From positions 9,218-29,792 of the forward strand of contig MU277817.1 in the NCBI GenBank assembly GCA_022385805.1: 20,575 nucleotides of DNA, given 5' to 3'. Below the pieces are notes generated by a model, which ran no database searches, was not told the origin of the DNA, and was given only the letters and a program-made list of their open reading frames with translations. A program made the translations under genes and the position numbers. This document shows positions 1 to 9,500 of this stretch, one piece after another. Every line of letters starts with the position of its first letter. Position 1 is the stretch's first letter. This stretch comes from Pilatotrama ljubarskyi (lineage: Eukaryota; Basidiomycota; Agaricomycetes; Polyporales; Polyporaceae).

Positions 1-780
1 ATACCAGGCAGCTTTGCTAAGCTAATGCTGTTTGGCTCGGGACATCAAGTTCATACCAGGCAGCTTTGCTAAGCTAATGCTGTTCCGCTCGGGAAGTTAA
101 CTTGATACCAGGCAGCTGCGCTAAGCTAATGCTGTTCAGCTCGGGACGTCAAGTTCATACCAGGCAGCTGTGCTACACTAATGCTGTTCAGCCCAGGATG
201 TCAAGTTCATACCAGGCAGCCGCGCTAAGCTGATGCTGTTCGGCTCGGGACATCAAGTTCATACCAGGCGGCTTGGCTAAGCTAATGCTGTTCCGCTCGG
301 GATGTCAAGTTCATACTAGGCGGCTTGGCTAAGCTAATGCTGTTCCGCTCGGGATGTCAAGTTCATATCAGGCAGCTGCACTAAGCTAATGCTCTTTGGC
401 TCGGGATGTCAAGTTCATACCAGGCAGCTTTGCTACACTAATGCCGTCCAGCTCAGGACGTCAAGTTCATACCAGGCAGCTGCGCTAAGCTGATGCTGTT
501 CGGCTCGGGATGTTAACTTGATACCAGGCCGCTGCGCTAAGCTAATGCTGTTTGGCTCGGGATGTCAAGTTCATACTAGGCGGCTTGGCTAAGCTAATGC
601 TGTTCCGCTCGGGAAGTTAACTTGATACCAGGCAGCTTTGCTAAGCTAATGCTGTTTGGCTCGGGAGGTCAAGTTCATACCAGGTAGCTTTGCTACGCTA
701 ATGCTGTTCCACTCGGGATGTCAAGTTCATACCAGGCAGGTACGCTACACTAATATCATCCGGCTGGGGATCTGAGCACG
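1..780. repeat. 52-bp minisatellite array, about 15 tandem units
   Basis: Units begin with ATACCAGG at 1, 53, 105, 157, 209, 261, 313, 365, 417, 469, 521, 573, 625, 677 and 729. The spacing is exactly 52 bp throughout, with no insertion or deletion in 14 complete copies. The fifteenth copy (from 729) is diverged and fades out near 780. Most units end in TCAAGTTC; units 2, 10 and 12 instead end in GTTAACTTG. Variation between copies is concentrated at CpG positions (unit offsets 15-16, 20-21, 33-34, 38-39 and 43-44), where copies carry CG, TG or CA. The array starts at the window edge, so its left end is not seen. There are no unique spacers, so it is not a CRISPR array, and no long frame is kept through it. 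Confidence 0.97.
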
Positions 781-1522
781 GGGCGAGGCAGCTGTGCTAT
801 TGCCTACTCCTTGAGCCCCAGCTTGAAGGAGGAGATAGTGTAACAGCCCGGTCATATGTGACTCACCAGATCCAGGTACTGGTACTGATGTGTTACGATA
901 CGCACCCACTCTCTTTGATGAACCAACGCCATCCTGCCTGCCTGCCCTGTGACCTCGGTGCTTGCGCTTCCCCTCGTCTCGCGCCTTGTATCTCTCGTCC
1001 TGAATACACTCCTCTTTGTCACGCATTCTCGCCCGGAGTCGGGCACCGGCCTGTGACACTCACCAGCGGTCCGCATCCTGTCGTGCCTTTTTGTTCTCGC
1101 TGTGCATGGGACTCAGGCTGGCGCTTACTTTTCCGCGCGCGATCGCGAGTCGCGGGCGCGTATTCCGAGTCGCGTGGGAACCCGGGCGCTTATGTGATGT
1201 TTTTCGAAACAGCTTCGGACAACTCTGGACAACTATACCGGGCCATTCCGAAATGGGGGGAGTGGACTCTACCCGCTTTGCGGTCTACGGCACATACTTC
1301 TGGCTTGCCCCTCAATGCCGAAATCAATATTAATGCGCGGTGTCATATACATCGGAGATTATCTCAAACAATTACTATATGATACAACTACTGTGCATGA
1401 TACGCTGGTCCGACTGCAGGCGCGGGGGCGGTTGGAGCGCAATTAATGCTCATACGTACGAGATGTCATCCACGACGTTACTGAGCCAACCCGCCGCGGC
1501 ACTGGAAAAAGTGCGACTCAGC
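781..1522. other. Gene-poor interval left of the coding region
   Basis: No reading frame here has the splice signals or protein features of a real gene. The plus-strand frame 858-1382 is open for 174 codons, but its translation is an unstructured Cys/Pro/Arg-rich mix with no recognisable motif, so I do not call it. The interval holds a short CCTG run near 943-957 and a CpG-dense patch near 1135-1165 containing the palindrome CGCGATCGCG. It also holds the possible LTR remnant listed separately. It contains the 3' flank of the minus-strand gene that stops at 1523. Confidence 0.6.
839..1058. repeat. Possible solo-LTR remnant (weak)
   Basis: The segment starts TGTAACAGCCCGG and ends CCGGCCTGTGACA. 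These ends are inverted copies matching at 11 of 13 positions, and they begin and end with the TG...CA expected of a retrotransposon LTR. Many fungal Gypsy-type LTRs start with a similar TGTnACnnCCCGG string (from memory). Against this call, the flanking 5-mers (GATAG on the left, CTCAC on the right) do not form a target-site duplication, and about 220 bp is short. A random short inverted repeat is a real alternative. Confidence 0.2.
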
Positions 1523-3151
1523 CTACAAAACAGAGCTATTGGACGCAAACACAGACCTGACGACTTCCGGATCGTGATTGAAATTGTAGTCGTGGTCTTC
1601 GTCGATGCATAGCTCTTCTAGCTGCAGAGCGGAACGGGATGCCAACCACGCAGCATCGTAGGCGCTGCGGGGTAGACCACGGACAGGGGCACTCTCAGAG
1701 GAGACGTCGGTTGACGCATAACGAAGCCGTGGGGGTGCTCCACGTCTTGACCCTTGTCCCGAGCGGCTCCGCCGTCTTCGGTGCAGAGCATCCAAAATGC
1801 GCAGGAACAGAGTAGCTGCTGTGGACCTCCACACCCTGCGGCGGATTCGGTATCGTGTATATGGCGCGCCGGTGTCTTCTTCGTCGGAACTCATACCCTC
1901 CACGCCGAGGCGTCGCAGAATATGGACGTGAGCCCTTGTCCTGGTGTAACGGAGCGCAGTGCTATAGCGGCGCTGGAAAAGCTGCAAAAACGTTCAGCGA
2001 TGCAGTGCGCAGAACTTTACGAGACACGAACCATATAACGCCTCTGAGCTCTGCTGTGGTCCCTGTCGGAGGCACTAGGTCCCGTATCGTTGACGGCGCC
2101 GCTTCCAGACGATTGTGCACTAGATGGCGGATCACTCTGCGCCTCACCAACAACTCCAGCCGTTACGCCAGTTCCCGTAGAGCCTCCCGCGCTTGACGAT
2201 GATGCACCTTGGTTTCTCGAGCCTGATATGGTATGCTGGCCTGGCTCGATGGTACCGTGCTCGCGATAATGTCGCTGGATTGTACGAAAGTGCCTTGTGA
2301 ATACCTCGGCAATCTGCCTGCGGTTAGTGCATTCAAAGAGACCAACGCGGATGAAATCCTCCACGAAGACTTTGACAGCAGATTGATTCCACTTGGAGCC
2401 AGGCGTAGCGGTGAGCTCCAGGCAAAAGCTTGTAGCGTCGCAGCAACGACCCTCGTCAGGAGAGAAGCCTCGGACTTGACGTGGTGACGCGATGGTGGAG
2501 GAATCAAACTTCGACTTCGCATTAGCCCGCTTCATGAGAGTGAGCGCATGTGCTTGTACATCCTTCTACGTCCGGATGTTAGTGCCTCCATCGCTGATGA
2601 AGACGTGATGAATGCCTTACAATGAGCTGCGTCCGCCCAGGGGATCGTTGCCGAGCCAAGTATGTCAGCTTGAAGGGTGCTTCTGCCAGCTCCTCTACAT
2701 CACCATCCTCCGGCTCATCAGCCGGAATACGTCGTGCAGAATTCTGCCTTCGCCTTCCGTGAGCTCTGCGTCCGCGACTGTCGGACGCATTGTCAGGTTC
2801 GCTCCGGCGTCCGGACTGCGTTAAGTGGGTCGTGACAGCACGAACTTCCGTCGACAGGCCGTCCAACGCCACCGCCAAGCGCGTGATGTCGCCCCTTCTG
2901 GCGGGAAGGTCGGCCTTCCAAGACTTGTCAGTGAAACAGTACCACACAGGGGCAAAGTGACGCACTGCGGGATCAGATCCGTTATAGCCATGACTATTTC
3001 GGTGCCCGTCGTTTCCGTCGTCGCCATCCCCAACAGAACTGGGGCCATTTGGTTGCGGATGAGATGGCGGCAGAGGATGGAGACGCGTTCCAGATGAATT
3101 GGATGGAGCGCTTGACGCTGCTATCGTGCCGGAACCACCAGTCAACGACAT
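1523..3151 (-). CDS. Agaricomycete-type 'GMSSDEED' family protein (function unknown), C-terminal conserved part
   Basis: Three exons can be joined in phase: 3151-2621, 2565-2032 and 1981-1523, giving 507 aa from the first ATG. Intron 2620-2566 has donor GTAAGG, branch CACTAAC and acceptor CGTAG; intron 2031-1982 has donor GTTCGT and acceptor TTTGCAG. The N-terminal 160 residues are Ser/Pro/Arg-rich and disordered. A helical block follows at about 233-281, beginning SKWNQSAVKVFVEDF and ending FRTIQRHYREHG. The block at about 356-393 reads LRRLGVEGMSSDEED, and near the C-terminus is GLPRSAYDAAW. I recognise this succession from memory as a family common in mushroom genomes and often near transposons; no biochemical function is known to me. 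There is no signal peptide or membrane segment. The same frame is open upstream of the ATG back to a TGA at 3263-3265, so the real start may lie in the 1077-codon ORF next door. Confidence 0.7.
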
Positions 3152-3262
3152 CGCGTCGGGCTGGCATCCTTGGGGCGTAGAATGATGGCCACTAGAGGGC
3201 TGGGAATTGACATGACACGATGATGGAGGCCGAGTCGACGATGACGATGAGCGTGGTCCCGA

Positions 3263-6200
3263 TCACGTGCGTGCAGCCGATAAAGATCGCCCAGGGAGAG
3301 ACAGAGCGAGTCGAGGTGCGACAGCTGGGATGCTGCTCGGAGAACTCGGATCAAAGGCTTCGAAGGGCCTTGACAGCGCGCCAGCATTCTGCATCGATGA
3401 TGACGCTGAGAAATGCTCCCGAAGGGCCGCATAGTCCAGCGAAAGTGGTGGTTGGGATGTCCGACGAGACGACTCATTCCCGTGAGCTACCTGTGGAATG
3501 GATAACCCAGCGGTTTGCGTACTGGTGATGTTTTCGCGGGCCGGGGTACCTGTAGTCGTGCTCATCTGTACAGCCAACTGCAATGACTGTCCATGCTGCA
3601 ACCTGTCGCCGGCTGAAGCATCTTCCCAATCCATCGGGACTTCCAGCCGGCGTTCGATATCACGCGTGGCGTCTGCCGGCTGCCCAGGCAGGTCTGAGGA
3701 TGCTGAGATGGTTGTATGGCCCGCTGGGGAGACGGAGGAAGGCGTAGGTACTTCCACGCGGGAGACGGCGGTGTTCGGAAGAGGCGCATGCGCCGGTGAA
3801 CCCGTGCCTGGGTCAGCCCCCGAAGGACCAGAAGAAGGAGTGGTTTGAGAAGGTGTCGCGATCTCAACTTCCATGGCGTCGTCTGCTGTTGATGCCGGGG
3901 CATGGAGGCGCAAAGACGAAGCCCTCTCTCTGGGCTCGGCGAGTATGACAGGTGCAGGAAAAAGAGGGACAACGGAAAGCTGTGATCCAGGTGTAAGCAG
4001 AGATGCATTCACAGGCATCACCGTTTGTGCCGGAGTTGCTGCAGACTCGGTAGCAGGAATGCCGACATTCGCCATACGCGATGCTTGTGTAGGAGCCGCG
4101 CTGCTCAACATTCCGGCTGCTTGACGCGGGGGACTCGAAGACGACAGTAGTCGCAGCTGCGAGACGCTCCTTGGCGCGGGAGGGGCAGACAAAGAAAGCG
4201 GCGCGGCTGAAGGCGGTATCTCGAGGCTCGATGGAACAGACGTGATTGGTCCTTGCAGTGTTCTGGATGCAGCTTGGACTGGTGAACGCGCCGAACTACC
4301 GGATGCAGGAATGGTCGGAGGCACGAACTCCTCGACATCCATGACATCGTTTGCTGTTACTGCTGGGGCAACGAGACTGGAGAAAGCCCTCTCTCTGTGT
4401 GGAACTGCTCTTGCGTCGGGGGCAGGACCAGGAGGTACAGCAGAGCGCTGGAGCCTAGGTACAGGCAGACAGGCACCCGCAGGCGCAGCGGCTGGCGGCG
4501 TCATTGCTGCAACTTCGATAGCAGGAACACGGACATCCGCTGTACGCGATGTCGCACCGGTCGATGTCCTCGGAATATCGCGCGGGGGACTGAGAGACGA
4601 CAATCGCCGTGGTTGGGGGTTGCGCCTCCGTGCGACAGGGGTGGTCGAAGGAGGCGGCATCGTGGAGAGCGGTGCTGCCGGGCGCGCCGAAGCAGGCGTA
4701 GGTGCCGATCTTTGCGAAGTTGTCGATGCAACCTGCTCGATGCGCCTCGGCACGACAGGGGTGGTCGAAGGAGGCGGCATGGCAGAGGGTGGTGTCGCGG
4801 GGCGCGCCGACCCAGGCGCAGGTGCCGATCCTCGCGGATTTGTAGATCCAGCCTGCCCGACGCGTCTCGGCACGACGGGGGTAGTCGAAGGAGGCGGCAT
4901 GGCAGAGGGCGGCGTCGCAGGGCGCGCCGAACCAGGCGCAGGTGCCGACCCTCGCGGGTTCGTTGATGCAGCCTGCTCGACGCGCCTCGGCGCGACGGGG
5001 GTAACGGAAGGAGGCGGCATGACCGAGGGTAGTGGCGCCGGCATAGGCTCTGGCGGAATTGTCGATACACCTTGGGTCGTCGGAACTCCTGAACTACTAG
5101 AGAGAGCAGAGATAAGCGAAGGCGTGAGCTCCTCAATCTGCATAGCATCGTTCCTCGTCGATCCTGTAGGAGAGGGACGCAAGGACGAAGCCATTTGTTC
5201 ATCCCGACTCCGCTCTGCGGAGGTGGCAGAGGCAGGGCGAGAGGGTACAGCCGACAGTTCTGGATCCAGTCCTGCTGAGGGTTGGCTGGGAGGAGGGTGC
5301 AGTACGGTCTGGGACGCGGATCGCCGTGAGCCCGCGGTCCGGAGTGGGGCGGCGGTACGAGAAGCATTGTCCGACGCCCCAGCAGGCTCACGTTGAGGAC
5401 TCAAGGGCAACAATGGTCTCTGTTGCCCCACGCGTCCCGGTATGACAGGGGCTGTCGAAGGAGTCGGCACAACAGCAGCATCGTGCGAAGATATTGCGGG
5501 CGAGAGCGTATCAGCATGCAGTGCAGAGGGCTGTCCAATTGCTGCACCCGCAGAATTATGCATGAGCGCAGAAAGTTGAGTCACGGTTGTTGAAGGTTGT
5601 GCTAGGACCGTGCCCGTCCTTGAAGCCCTGGCAGAAGATGTAGCAGGTGTGCCATCGTCACAGTCCATAAGATCAAGGTCTCCGAGGGGTTGCGCAGACT
5701 GTGCATCAGATGACGATACCGACTGCGGGTCAGAAAGGTTTGGAGCCGGACGTGCGCCTGCTTGGGTTCCTGGAGAACCCGCCCCTTTGTGAGCGTGAGT
5801 CGACATCTCTGCGGTGGAAATGAGTTCAGCCCCTTGCGCCAAATTGCTTTCACAGCTCGCCGAACCTGAAGGGCCCACAGAAGCTGAAACGAGCGTTGTG
5901 CTGCCATTAGGCTCCATGACGACGTCAGCGGGGGCGGGAGCGTCGTCACAAATCATCCTGTCGGCAGATGTCAGCGTTCCCGTTGGCCATCCGGCAGGGA
6001 GTGTCGACGAGGACGACTGTTCGGTTGCTTCATAGGATCCTTCGTCTCCTCGCGGCCCCGCTCGCACAGAAGCAGAAGGTCTCCTTGCAGACATTCTAGA
6101 GGCTCCGGCTAACGGGCTGGGCACATCCGAGTCACCCAGGATGGAATCTGCTTGCCCGTAGATACGAGAGCCGGATGCGTTATTCTCGAGGTGGCCTGAG

Positions 6201-6496
6201 ACATGAGGTGCATGACTCGAAGTAGACGCCTGGCGGGGCAGCGCTGGGATGTGGCCGCTAGGTGTTGCGAAGTCTGTAGCCAACGTAGCGGTACTGCGGG
6301 CAACACTACTGAAGAAGGCGCCGATGCTGCTGAACATGCCAGAAGATACGTGAGGGTTGTGAAGAGGTGTGCTTGTGGTGCCGATGGTTGACAGATTCGC
6401 TGGAGTTCCAGGTGGGAGGGACCCAGTGGTGGACCGCGGCGGAGTGAGAGTGAGTGAGGGAAGACGCGTCTGATGTGCTGGGGTGGACGCTGCCAT
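3263..6496 (-). CDS. 1077-codon Ser/Pro/Ala/Thr-rich disordered ORF, probably the N-terminal part of the adjacent gene
   Basis: An ATG at 6496 opens 1077 uninterrupted codons. The product is almost wholly low complexity (S, P, A, T, R), with no hydrophobic core, signal peptide or catalytic motif. It contains three decayed copies of a module of about 110 residues. Each runs from a Leu-Ser-rich start followed by SPPR or SPQR, through a variable Pro/Ala stretch and an RERA/ERSR-like motif, to an acidic tag (MQIEELTPS, MDVEEFVPP, MEVEIATPS). Related acidic tags are MDCDD and MDWED. A 40-residue tandem repeat lies between two modules. After the TGA at 3263 the same frame stays open into the neighbouring gene; a 75-bp intron 3266-3192 (donor GTGATC, acceptor CTCTAG) would remove the stop and keep phase. 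Upstream, only 42 nt separate this ATG from the stop of the previous gene. A long antisense frame exists, so ORF length alone is not proof, but the amino-acid level repeats favour coding. Confidence 0.55.
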   Translation of the reverse strand: MAASTPAHQTRLPSLTLTPPRSTTGSLPPGTPANLSTIGTTSTPLHNPHVSSGMFSSIGAFFSSVARSTATLATDFATPSGHIPALPRQASTSSHAPHVSGHLENNASGSRIYGQADSILGDSDVPSPLAGASRMSARRPSASVRAGPRGDEGSYEATEQSSSSTLPAGWPTGTLTSADRMICDDAPAPADVVMEPNGSTTLVSASVGPSGSASCESNLAQGAELISTAEMSTHAHKGAGSPGTQAGARPAPNLSDPQSVSSSDAQSAQPLGDLDLMDCDDGTPATSSARASRTGTVLAQPSTTVTQLSALMHNSAGAAIGQPSALHADTLSPAISSHDAAVVPTPSTAPVIPGRVGQQRPLLPLSPQREPAGASDNASRTAAPLRTAGSRRSASQTVLHPPPSQPSAGLDPELSAVPSRPASATSAERSRDEQMASSLRPSPTGSTRNDAMQIEELTPSLISALSSSSGVPTTQGVSTIPPEPMPAPLPSVMPPPSVTPVAPRRVEQAASTNPRGSAPAPGSARPATPPSAMPPPSTTPVVPRRVGQAGSTNPRGSAPAPGSARPATPPSAMPPPSTTPVVPRRIEQVASTTSQRSAPTPASARPAAPLSTMPPPSTTPVARRRNPQPRRLSSLSPPRDIPRTSTGATSRTADVRVPAIEVAAMTPPAAAPAGACLPVPRLQRSAVPPGPAPDARAVPHRERAFSSLVAPAVTANDVMDVEEFVPPTIPASGSSARSPVQAASRTLQGPITSVPSSLEIPPSAAPLSLSAPPAPRSVSQLRLLSSSSPPRQAAGMLSSAAPTQASRMANVGIPATESAATPAQTVMPVNASLLTPGSQLSVVPLFPAPVILAEPRERASSLRLHAPASTADDAMEVEIATPSQTTPSSGPSGADPGTGSPAHAPLPNTAVSRVEVPTPSSVSPAGHTTISASSDLPGQPADATRDIERRLEVPMDWEDASAGDRLQHGQSLQLAVQMSTTTGTPARENITSTQTAGLSIPQVAHGNESSRRTSQPPLSLDYAALREHFSASSSMQNAGALSRPFEAFDPSSPSSIPAVAPRLALSLPGRSLSAART
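3850..5450 (-). repeat. Three diverged copies of a long module inside the disordered ORF
   Basis: On the plus strand the three copies lie at roughly 3850-4180, 4320-4640 and 5130-5450. They are easiest to see at the acidic tag, where the DNA reads CAACTTCCATGGCGTCGTCT (near 3865), CGACATCCATGACATCGTTT (near 4335) and CAATCTGCATAGCATCGTTC (near 5133). Each then continues through an ERA/ERS motif to a SPPR/SPQR block. Similarity is clear in motif order and spacing but low in sequence, so these are old internal duplications. Confidence 0.55.
4620..5045 (-). repeat. In-frame 120-bp tandem repeat (40 aa), about 3.5 copies
   Basis: The plus-strand string GTCGAAGGAGGCGGCAT, or a one- or two-base variant, recurs at about 4647, 4767, 4887 and 5007, a period of exactly 120 bp. 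The encoded unit contains the motifs MPPPSTTPVVPRR and NPRGSAPAPGSARPATPPSA. The period is a multiple of three with no indels, so coding frame is preserved. The middle copies are most alike; the outer copies are more diverged, as expected when unequal exchange keeps only the centre of an array homogeneous. Confidence 0.93.
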
Positions 6497-6538
6497 GGCC
6501 CCTCCCCGTTGATGAGCAGCAGCCTTACGTAGTGCTCG

Positions 6539-9500
6539 TCAGTTTACGCGGTATGACAGCAGAGAAGAATCTCGCACCTCCGGCGTAGCATCACTACTAT
6601 CAACCATGGTCGTATCGTCTAGCTGCAATGTGCCGCCCATCGCAGGACCGGGTGATATCCCGTCAATCATAGTCTGTTCAACCTGCGGCCTGTCATGAGA
6701 ACGGGACAAAGATCACCACAAAACTACGAACCGAAGCAGTCACTGTCGTTGCGCTTATTACTTCCGGCTGTTGACCGCGAGACGTCGAAGGGGGGGATGA
6801 GACAACGCTAGCACTATGAGCGCTCTCTGCGTCTGCAATGCTCACAGGCGGCTCATTGGCCTCGCCGTTGAGAAATTCATCCTCCGTGTCTTCGCCTAAG
6901 TCGATCCCGCTCTCCACCAAAAGCTGTCTAACGTCGGGTCTCTCCAAGATAGTCCGGGGATCCCCCGCGGAGATAACGCCAAAGAGCCGACCAAGCAATT
7001 CCAACACGTGCGGTTCCCAGAACCGCCGCTTCTTGTGCGGTCCTGCATGGATGTCGCGCCAGACGCTGCCAGACGCCAACGAATGCAGCACATTCGTTTC
7101 ATCTGAGGGGATATCAGGAGCGCTGTTAACCCCGCTGGCCGATCCCTCAAGACTAGCGACCATCGCGGAACCCCCCGCGAGCCTTCGCCCTGCAAGAGCA
7201 GGACTTTAGCAAAGGGTGGAACTGCACAACAGACACATACCTGGTAAACCCCTGATCATGCAATTAATCCGAACAGGCGAGCCAGGGATGCGCTCTTGCA
7301 CCTCGGAAGCATTGATGCTCTCGTCTGTTGCCCTTCTTTTACCTCTCGCTATAGGAGGTATGTCAGTTTGAAGCTAGAGACGCCGTTTGTTCTCTGTTCG
7401 ACGCCCACGCACCGTTTGGCGTGACACGTGCGGTATCACCAGGAGGCTCTTGCTCGCCGGGTGCAGAGACTAGGACATCGGTACGGGTGGGGATAGCTTC
7501 CTGCACGAGAGCAGGCTCCCCTCTTTGTCCAAGACGTGGAGCGTCCAACTGAACGCTATGACCAGCAGGCACGAGGGGCGGATGATTCTCATCTACAGTG
7601 ACATCAACATCGAATAGCTTCAAGTCGTGGTACAGGCCCACCAGTACGATCCATATGAGTAGTTTGAGTGCTTCGATAATCGGTGGTAGACGGTGAAACG
7701 GTAGTTGCTGTTGCCAGTGATCTCGGGGCTTTGGCACAACGATAGGACCTCCGAGATTTGTAACAGATGCATCTTGAGCCACTCGTCAAACGACCGCTGG
7801 GGAGAGAAAGGTCCTTTGTCTCGCCCGGTAGCCCAGCCGAGTGGCAGACGGATTGTGAGCGCCGGGACAGTGAGCCGTGCTACGATCGGGCTTGGGTGGC
7901 AGACAGCATCCATCATGACGAGGACTTGCTTACGAATTGGTCAAGCGTACATATGTACGGAGACCGTCATCGAGAACGCGGTTGAGACGCAGCCAGCGAC
8001 GACGACAGACGAGACAAATAGGGCGAGCACTTTCGACAGCCTGTGCTGTGGGCGACACAGGCACCGGCACGTGTTCTTGGACGCTGGCATCATGCATTGA
8101 GGTGGCTCTCCTTCAATATGCGATGACACTGGTACAACCAATGCGGGGACGACTACAATTACAGGAAGAGCTAGTGTATATTGTTTCGGACCATATGATG
8201 CAGGAAATGATGGGAAAACAAGCACGCTTCGGCCTGTGATGGGCGCCGACCCGTGCTTCCCGTCGGGGCGCGCATTCAGACTGCAAGTCAGCCCGAGCTC
8301 ATGACACAGGCCGCTACACCAGAGTAGCAAAGAGAATCAGTACATGACTAGTGAGGGGACTGGCTCTCTTACCAGAGATGGCACGGAAGCGGTTCCTTGT
8401 CGCTGCCGACGACGACTGCGATAGACACTCCACGTCTCCTTCGTCACCCAGCTCGGGTCGCCATTCCGTTGAATATTCAGTCGACGCGAGTGATCCGAAG
8501 GTTGCTTGTCGCCCGCCCGCACTGTGACCCAAACTCCGCTACCATTGCGGACCCAGTATTTGGTACGACCACTGCGCTGGTCACAATGCACGAAGATAGT
8601 ATCAACCTCAGCTACGAGAGAGGGAGGCGGGTGACATAGCTCATGTCGTCCGCAGGTCCGGTACCAGACGGTTTCGCCTTTGCCGCCTCTGATGTCCTTC
8701 GCGTTTCGGTATCGCTCCCAGTCAGTCGTCTCCGTCGTGCCATCAGCCTCCATGGACGCAAGGGGCACAGTCGCGTCTTCCGAGGGTACCTCGGACTGCC
8801 TGGAGTTGGACACAGGCTGCGCGAGCGGAAGTCCGCTAAGGGCGGGGCTCCCGGCGTGCGGCTCAGGATGGCAGCCTCGAGCTCTATCACGCTGTCTGGT
8901 CGTAGGGGCAAGGTCGATGAACGGTATAGCGCCAGGATTGGGAGGATTTGTGCGCGTCGCGGACGGGGAGACTGCCAAAGTATGCAGCGAGGATGAAGGC
9001 GAGGACTTGGGCGTTGCTGGACTGGATTGCATCGCGTCGCAAGGAACTGTACCGTGGCGTAAGATCCATGGGAATACCACATCCACACAAGGAGAGGACT
9101 CACGGCTGCTCAAACCACTGCTTCCCGCCGCGGTCGCCTGGACTGGCTCTTGAGCCAGAGAAGTGGTGGTGAGGCGTGCGGGGCTGTTGAAGTTCACGGC
9201 TGGATTCACCGAAGACACACGGGAAGACGGGGAAGGGGAAGATGATCGACTACAGGAGACCGGCGGCTGAGTTCCGAGCGTGTGCATTGATGGCAATGAA
9301 GTCGAAGGCTGAGGTGAAGGCGAAAGTGACGGCGGGGAGGGAGGAGGGACCTGGTGCGACAAGTGGCTCACAGAACTGGACGTGGCACTGGAAGACGAAG
9401 CCGACGCGGACTGCATATCTTCCTTCGTAACCTGTGATGCGGATAGGTCTCCGTCATCATGGGCTGGATAGTGGAGGGCTGCGTCAGCTGCGCTACACGA

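Noticed and set aside
1..780. CRISPR array or centromeric satellite
   Set aside because: The units are contiguous with no unique spacers, so this is not CRISPR. Fifteen units next to genes are too few to argue for a centromere.
858..1382. 174-codon plus-strand ORF
   Set aside because: The translation is a Cys/Pro/Arg-rich mix with no domain, and no splice context or promoter was seen.
4242..5396. 384-codon plus-strand ORF rich in Gly/Ala/Glu
   Set aside because: It is antisense to the long Ser/Pro-rich frame. GC-rich repeats with few TA-containing codons leave both strands open. Its translation shows no organised motifs, whereas the minus-strand translation keeps repeated modules and acidic tags.
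8179..8330. Hydrophobic stretch as a separate membrane-protein gene
   Set aside because: The frame lacks a convincing ATG and its low third-position GC resembles intron sequence; it is treated as part of the unresolved middle of the PSWV gene.
8316..8532. Short minus-strand ORFs overlapping the PSWV domain in other frames
   Set aside because: They are shadows of the PSWV frame, with no motif or start context of their own.
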